A stretch of 64,000 nt of DNA from Drosophila miranda (lineage: Eukaryota; Arthropoda; Insecta; Diptera; Drosophilidae): positions 12,878,001 through 12,942,000 of the forward strand of contig NC_046676.1 in assembly GCF_003369915.1 (NCBI RefSeq), written 5' to 3'. The notes under the pieces are model-generated. The model was given only the letters and a program-made list of their open reading frames with translations, was not told the origin of the DNA and searched no databases. This document shows, piece by piece, positions 58,001 through 64,000 of the stretch (positions within the stretch are counted from its first letter, which is position 1; the number at the start of each line of letters is the position of its first letter). The position numbers and the translations under genes are program-made.

Positions 58001-61000
58001 ACTCTCTGCAAATAATACCCATACTTAGCTCCGATTATTCGTGTATTTGGAGTCAGATACTCTTTTTCGTAGGGCTATGATGCTGTGTGCTATAGCTTGA
58101 AATTCCCTTCAAATTGGTTAGCAGAATAACTATTCGTTTAATATTTATAAATTGTATGGCAATTATATGGGAATACCCCATACAAGGGGCTCGTTAAAAC
58201 TGAAGTTGTCATTACTGGTGGGTGATTACCCTTCAATCTTTGATGGCATGACCAGTGAGTGAGTCATTGCACTTTCATTTCCTCAGATTGTAAGCAATCA
58301 ACTCTGAGACTTTCTCTGCATAAAAAGGGACTGCCAAGACCCGATACGAGTAGATACAGTACATAGGGTATACGGCATTCTGCTATCCCCGGACCAGTGG
58401 CTGCCTTCCATTTGTTTTGCTTTGGAAACATCACGAATTAGCAATTCACACTTCGCATCGCATCGCATTTTGTTTTCATTTCTTGACACATTTGTGGAAA
58501 GAGTTTGATTGAACTTCGGTTAGGGGGTACATGCCCTTGGATAACCTGTTCGTGGACATAAATGTAAGTGCGGTTCGTCTTTCCAGGTTAGGGAATTCCC
58601 ACTTCGTCGATTCTGTTCCTTTGGATTGCTGTAAGCGTTCTATCGCTTATCTTTGGCATTAAATTAAACTTGATCTATATATCCATATCCTCCGGCGACA
58701 AATGCCAGTACAAAGAGTACACAGTCGCCGGGAGGCACACACATAAATCCGTGCAAATGCTCTTGCCGTTCAAATATTTATATAATTCGTACAATTATAG
58801 ACTGGCTACGGACCGTGGCAATATTTATAGCGAGAGACCGATTTTCTTTTTCTGCTTGCGGCGCAATTTCAGTTCATTTCCGATACCAAGGCTTGAAAAA
58901 AGCGAATTTTATTTAAAAAATCATGTCCACATATATTTTGATGTGGGGCACACGTACTGATCTCTGAGAGGGTTCTTGCTCTTCTCGGACTTCAGCATCT
59001 GCCATTGACATTGGTCATTCGTTTGGTCATGACTTTCTCTGGCGTGTGCTGCCTGAACGTAGACAAACGGCTCCAAGGATCCCCAATAAACTGGGTTAGC
59101 GATACGGATAAAAGATTATTGTTACATGTTGTACGCTAAATCGATGAGTAAATGGGAAATTCCCAAAGGGTTTTCACTCTTTTCGCTGGGGCAGGCATGA
59201 AGGGTGCGATGGCATTTATCATTTTGCCGGCATTTTTGATTTGGCAATGGGCCAAAATATTTTCCCCACCCATAGCCCACCGCCCACCGCCCACCGCCCA
59301 CATCCCACAACCCACATCCCCGTCAGATGGCAACAGCTGGTAACGAGACACGACCCACAATTTGGCGTGGTCAGTGCTAGCCGCCGAATCGTTTGGAACA
59401 CCGATGGCATGTGGTACGTGGTCAGTGGCCAGTGACCACGTTCTTTCGAATTGCCCATGAAAAGCTCCCGGCAAACTTTTTCTTTGTCAGGGGCAAACAT
59501 TCCTTGGCTCGCCTTGCGCCAGTCTGTTTGGGCAACGCCTTCTCTTGGCCGCCCGTCCGTCAGACCCACCCGTCAACGCGGAAACGTATTCTAAGATTCG
59601 GTCATCAGAGCGCCAGCGATCACGGCGGGGGCTCGTGGCCATTGTTCCGGTAACCGGTGACGTCTCGTCTTTCCCACAAAAAATAAAAGAGAACCCGTCG
59701 ATACTCAGAGCATCTCGATTCTAGATAAATCGGATTCCCGCCCATTGGCGAATGCCTGGCATAGTACGAAAAAGTAAAATTTATAGCATTGGGGGAATTC
59801 GCTTCTCGAGCGACGAATGAAATGCCTTTTTGCTTACCTTTCTATATGCGGACTTCAATGTCACGGTCGGGTCGCGTTGTCTGTGTCCGATTCAGAATTA
59901 CATTACCTGCTGCACATGGTCTCGTACCCACATAGTATAGTTAATCCACACTATACATATGTATGTATGAACATGCTTAATGCTGTGATGACACACGTAT
60001 GTCTTCGACTTACTGCCTAAAATATAAATGCTTGATTTAAAAAGAAATTAAATAAATTCACTTTTTGGCATGCCACAAAACTCAAATAATTCCTTTGGCA
60101 TGCTTTCGGATGAATTGTATAATGTGCTGGCTCAATTTGAATTCTATATCCTTATGAAATGAAAGAGAGCGAGAGGAGATTCTCATAGACAGTCATTCTG
60201 TGTGATCATCTTTTATCAAATCGAAACATGTTCTGTCTCTTTTTTGCTTTTCAGCTTTGATCGACCATTAATCGAAAAATTTCTGCTATCGAAGGCGTGA
60301 TGGTTTCAGTTATTGTCCTTCTTTCATCGAACCATGTCAGAGAGTGGCTTCTTAACTTTTATCGATCATTAATCGAAGCCTGTTTGAGCCTGTTATTTGC
60401 TATCGAAAGGCATTCCATCCACTCAGCTCAAATGTTTTGATCGCTGGCAAATGAAAATCAGCTGACAAACTCTGTTTCATCATAGGTAACTGGAGAAATG
60501 ATGAATAACTCATTTGATTGTCGTTGTAAATTTTCAATTGCCCAACTGCTGTTGACGCAGCTGTTGTGGCACTTATGTCTCCGAGTATTTCCAATTGAGC
60601 TGGAATCACACGAGCGCCGGGCGCGTGTTTTCAATAATAGTTATCAATAACGCAGCAGACGGCCAGGCACGGACTGGAACTTCGTCTATGTAGATAGGAA
60701 TGTAAGGTACGAATATATCTGCATGCGCTTATCGAGAATTACTTCTGTGGAGTGACGTGGTGGCTGGTTCTTGTGGCTCCAAGAAAACTGTCTTCTTGCA
60801 CGCATGGCTTTTCGTCTAATTGCGATTCCGCAGGAGTGGGCTCTAATGCAAGCCCAACCACAGAAACAAACCAGCCACTATGTCCTTGCTATCTCGCCCA
60901 GAGGCAGGAAAATCGATGATGGGAAAAGTTTTAGGTGCAGCGCGTGTCCTTGGCGCGGCAGAGCGGTTGCGGATGCGGATGCGCCAGCCTCCAGCTCAAG

Positions 61001-64000
61001 GTCGACTCCCATCCAGCACCAATCGAGGATACATATCTGCTTCCGTTTTGATTGTCGCCAATTACACATAGTCTTATTACAAACGTACAAGTTTCTGAAA
61101 ATGATTGACACCATCAACATCATCATCAGTAGTACATGCTGCCTGAGTGACAGCTTCCCTTGCTGGCTTCTAGCTGCCGGCCGCCTGTCAGCCAAATTGG
61201 CCCACTAGAAGCCCCTGCCGGATGAGTAATCCGGCATCATCGGGAAGCATCTGAATCGTATTTACCCCACCCAAGAGCGGAACAGGCCGCGACAACACAC
61301 ACAAGTAAAATGTGGAATAGTCATATATTTGCCGAGTGACAATTCCGCCCAAAAACATTGGCCGAGACCACAATCATATAGGATTATTTGAAAGCGTTCC
61401 ACAGTCAATTAAGTATTCTAATATTCAAGAATCTGTGAGGCGATCACAGTAATCAAGTAAGGAATGAGGTTTTGGCCAGGCATGAGTGAGGCACGTGCAG
61501 GAGGTAAACTTAATCTGGAACTACGTTATAATCTACTGAAGAGCTACTGTACTGTTGTTTGTCCGTCGTGATCATGCCCAGGCCTGGCTTTCAGTGTGAC
61601 CTGCATTCTAGATGCCCTATGGACGGAACTAACGCATATATGCAGGCATTGCCTTCCACAAAGAGAGAAGGTCGGGCCAGGCCTCGCTCGACTGCAGTCA
61701 AAGTCAATGTCAAGGATGGCAGCGCGACGAACAATGGAAGCGTCAAGCGGTGTGGCGCCCACTTACTTGCCCAGAGCCTTGACAATGAATGGCCTTGCCT
61801 CCTCCCATCCTCCTTCTCGTCCTCCTCCAGATGGGCAGAGCATAAAGCGCTTGGAATAAATTATTTATGGGGGCGCCACAGGGTCTTTGGGATTGGGCCT
61901 GACAACACCACTCCGAGCCGAGTTAGAAAACTGGGTGGGAATGGGTTGTAGGCGGCTCTTAGAGGATGGGGCCCATCATATGTAGCTCTTATCGGTTATG
62001 AGTGGGGCATGACACAGTACACGAGTATCTCGACAAGTCTGCTCTTTTCGTTGCAATCTATTCTGCTTGTATTTGATGTTCAAAATATCCGGGTGTTGCG
62101 TCACTTTTGCCATTTTCCAATCTGAATGAAACCTTTTGAGTTTTATTTTCGTATGTGCCAAATGGAGACGACGCCACGGAAGCTCACGCGATGATTTTCC
62201 TTTCATTCGCTGCTGTGTGTTCTCTATTTTATAGCTACGACATTCCCCGTAAACACTTTCGATAATAACCTTAGCCAATTGCAATTCCCGTACGAGGTAC
62301 GGTGCGGTGTAGATGTACGAGCGTTTCCCGACATTTGCGATGGCGATGGGCTAGGTTCCGCGGTCAAACGGACGGGGAATTGTATGGAAAAATTTGATAA
62401 CTGATGTCATTGCTCAAGTTCTTAATGGTATCGACCGATCGATCGCTACACTTGAAAGGCTGAAAGCCCCATGATCCACAGCTGATTCCTTGTCAAGAGC
62501 TTCCAGACAATGAGTATCAATATATCACCTCGACGCACTCCACTCCTTACCGGCCGATCTGCCTATAGATTGCCGATGTTTAATGGAATATTTTGCGATA
62601 AGATGTGAACGATAATGGCAAACGTCGAGTCGTTTGTCAACAAGAGCAGCTGTTCACGTTGTTTTTTTGGGTGCCGTCCCCGTAATTTAATTAGGGCGCT
62701 CTGTTCTGCGTTCCGTAAGAGGTATCCGGAAACCAGGGAGGTGCCAGAGAGGTGCTGCCCGCCCGGCTCTTGGCCCCCAGTGGCTTCCGTCAACAAATAT
62801 TTGCGGCGGACTTTTTATTGGACAAACAATGGGCCGGAGATTAACGGAAAAAACAGTTTGCCTAAGAGATTTCCTATTGTTTATTGTTTTCTGTCACAAT
62901 TAGTCTGCAATTGAATTTATTTCTCGGAATCTTGGACAGCGCTCTAGCTGGCTGGAAAGATTGGGTCTGGATTGGCAATCCTTTGCCAAATGTTGACCCA
63001 CAAATTGGCCATTTCTGCAAGGGAATCCGGGGCTCTGGTGCGTGCACCGCGATGATTTGTCAGAGGGGTCACCACCTAACGTGGCCCAAGAGCGTGTTGG
63101 CTTCTCAATGGAAAATCTGGTTCGCCTGGATATGACAGGCGGTTGATGTCATGGGAGGGGGAACTCCCAGACTATGGAAGAGCTGGCTGTTGGTAGCAGT
63201 GCTGTCAAATTTTCGAGAGACACCATAAGTTAGTTTGGTGAAAAAATAAGCTAGAATAAGCTAAAAAGTGAAAATGGCCCCAATTTTTGCCTTACAAAAG
63301 CAGCAGTACGATTTTGTGGGGTCAGTTGGCACATTGCGTAACCACTTCTTAAATTAATTTTTTGTATGTAATGTGCAAACATGAGCATACTGTAGTGTGA
63401 CAGAAACTTATCAACGAATAACTAACATACATTTATACACAAAATTGGATGATATACCAAAACACGACCAAGATATATGATTTATGTTCGATTTCTCGAT
63501 AAAAATGATCAAATATTACAATACAATCAAAAACAAAAATTGTTTTGTCCTAAATTTGTATAAGCTTAAAAACTAGATTTCAAGATATAAGCATTTCAAT
63601 TTGGTTTTAAAATAAGCCAAATCTAGCTGAAAATAATCTTAAATGGCAACACTACCAACTTGGTAGGACGCGGAAGAGCGAGAGAGCGCTGCGCAGCCAT
63701 AGTATAATAATACAAGGTGCGGCATTCCCACGTACCTTAACTCGGAACACACAAATGCATCACGAAAGAGAGCATCAAAACCTCCCCTCGCATTAATATT
63801 CTCTGCTCACCAAAGTATCGGGAGGCTTGCACAGATAACTTGCTCGCTTGCGCTCACAGAAAAACCCCGATAAACAAGTGCTGCGACTATCTATCGTGCT
63901 CTCGCTCTGGCGCAAGTCTCGCCACTGTAGTCACCATAAGGCTAGGGAAAAAAATCATTTTTGTGGGCCTTTTGTTTAAACTTTACAGTTGTTCGAGTCG
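55051..64000. other. Gene-poor right end, about 8.9 kb
   Basis: The first few hundred bases are the zinc-finger gene 3' flank, with an (AT)n tract at 55125-55161. Beyond that I see no frame with domain or splice support. Tandem repeats include (TCCCA)n at 55650-55689 and (CCCACCG)n at 59275-59303. The last 400 bases contain TGGCAAC at 63644, GAGA-like runs and GC-richer DNA, as expected close to a promoter, possibly of a gene beyond the window. Confidence 0.5.
60254..60410. repeat. Two diverged copies of a roughly 45-55-base TATCGA/TAATCG element
   Basis: TTTGATCGACCATTAATCGA (from about 60256) and TTTTATCGATCATTAATCGA (from about 60356) are 100 bases apart. Each is followed by TGCTATCGAAGG or TGCTATCGAAAGG. 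The words combine homeodomain-like TAAT and CGATA motifs. Confidence 0.5.

Noticed and set aside
62615-63135. Open frames of 83-99 codons in the right gene-poor block
   Set aside because: No ATG context, domain or codon pattern; the length is within chance.
1-64000. tRNA, rRNA, CRISPR, LTR or other virus-like elements
   Set aside because: I looked for clover-leaf B-box words, spaced direct repeats, long terminal repeats and polymerase or capsid motifs and saw none I could support by eye.

Overview
The window looks like a piece of a Drosophila chromosome. Introns are short (50-70 bases) with GT..AG borders and gene density is uneven. Mahjong/DCAF1, ribose-5-phosphate isomerase, a TEX261 homologue, a ZAD zinc-finger protein and a half-BET testis-type bromodomain protein lie side by side. 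From memory, this set matches the neighbourhood near the tip of D. melanogaster 2R (about 60D-E). The abundance of short tandem repeats would fit an obscura-group species, but that is inference. I saw no tRNA or rRNA gene, no CRISPR, no bacterial signal and no recognisable retroelement.

Layout. (1) 0.1-13.3 kb is a dense block that looks testis-related. It has a cysteine-rich, Ser/Arg-rich protein on the minus strand, a long unrecognised protein (called gene A here), a BD-ET bromodomain protein on the minus strand, and a third unrecognised protein (gene C) on the minus strand. A unit of about 3.2 kb, running from inside gene A through the bromodomain gene into gene C, is present three times head to tail. 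The array therefore holds one complete gene A (left end), three intact bromodomain genes and one complete gene C (right end). Truncated copies of A and C lie at the internal junctions. (2) 13.3-27.8 kb has no gene I can support. It is rich in simple repeats and is probably regulatory or intronic DNA of genes outside the window. (3) 27.8-31.6 kb has a secreted M1 aminopeptidase (minus strand, five exons) head-to-head with a mitochondrial-type protein gene whose reading frame is interrupted once. (4) 31.6-35.1 kb shows no gene. (5) 35.1-41.1 kb has a 90-residue CFAP141-like gene with a 14-base first coding exon, a secreted DUF4803-like protein and Rpi. (6) 41.3-55.1 kb is compact: TEX261 (minus strand) divergent from mahj (ten coding exons), then a type I membrane protein, then a ZAD/C2H2 zinc-finger regulator. 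(7) 55.1-64 kb shows no gene and ends in DNA with promoter-like short motifs.

The genes do not form one pathway; they are ordinary neighbours. The most unusual feature is the recent triplication. It has multiplied an intact chromatin-reader gene while breaking its two flanking genes, and the three readers have begun to differ, mostly by replacement changes in the ET domain. All three lack the asparagine that normally contacts acetyl-lysine.
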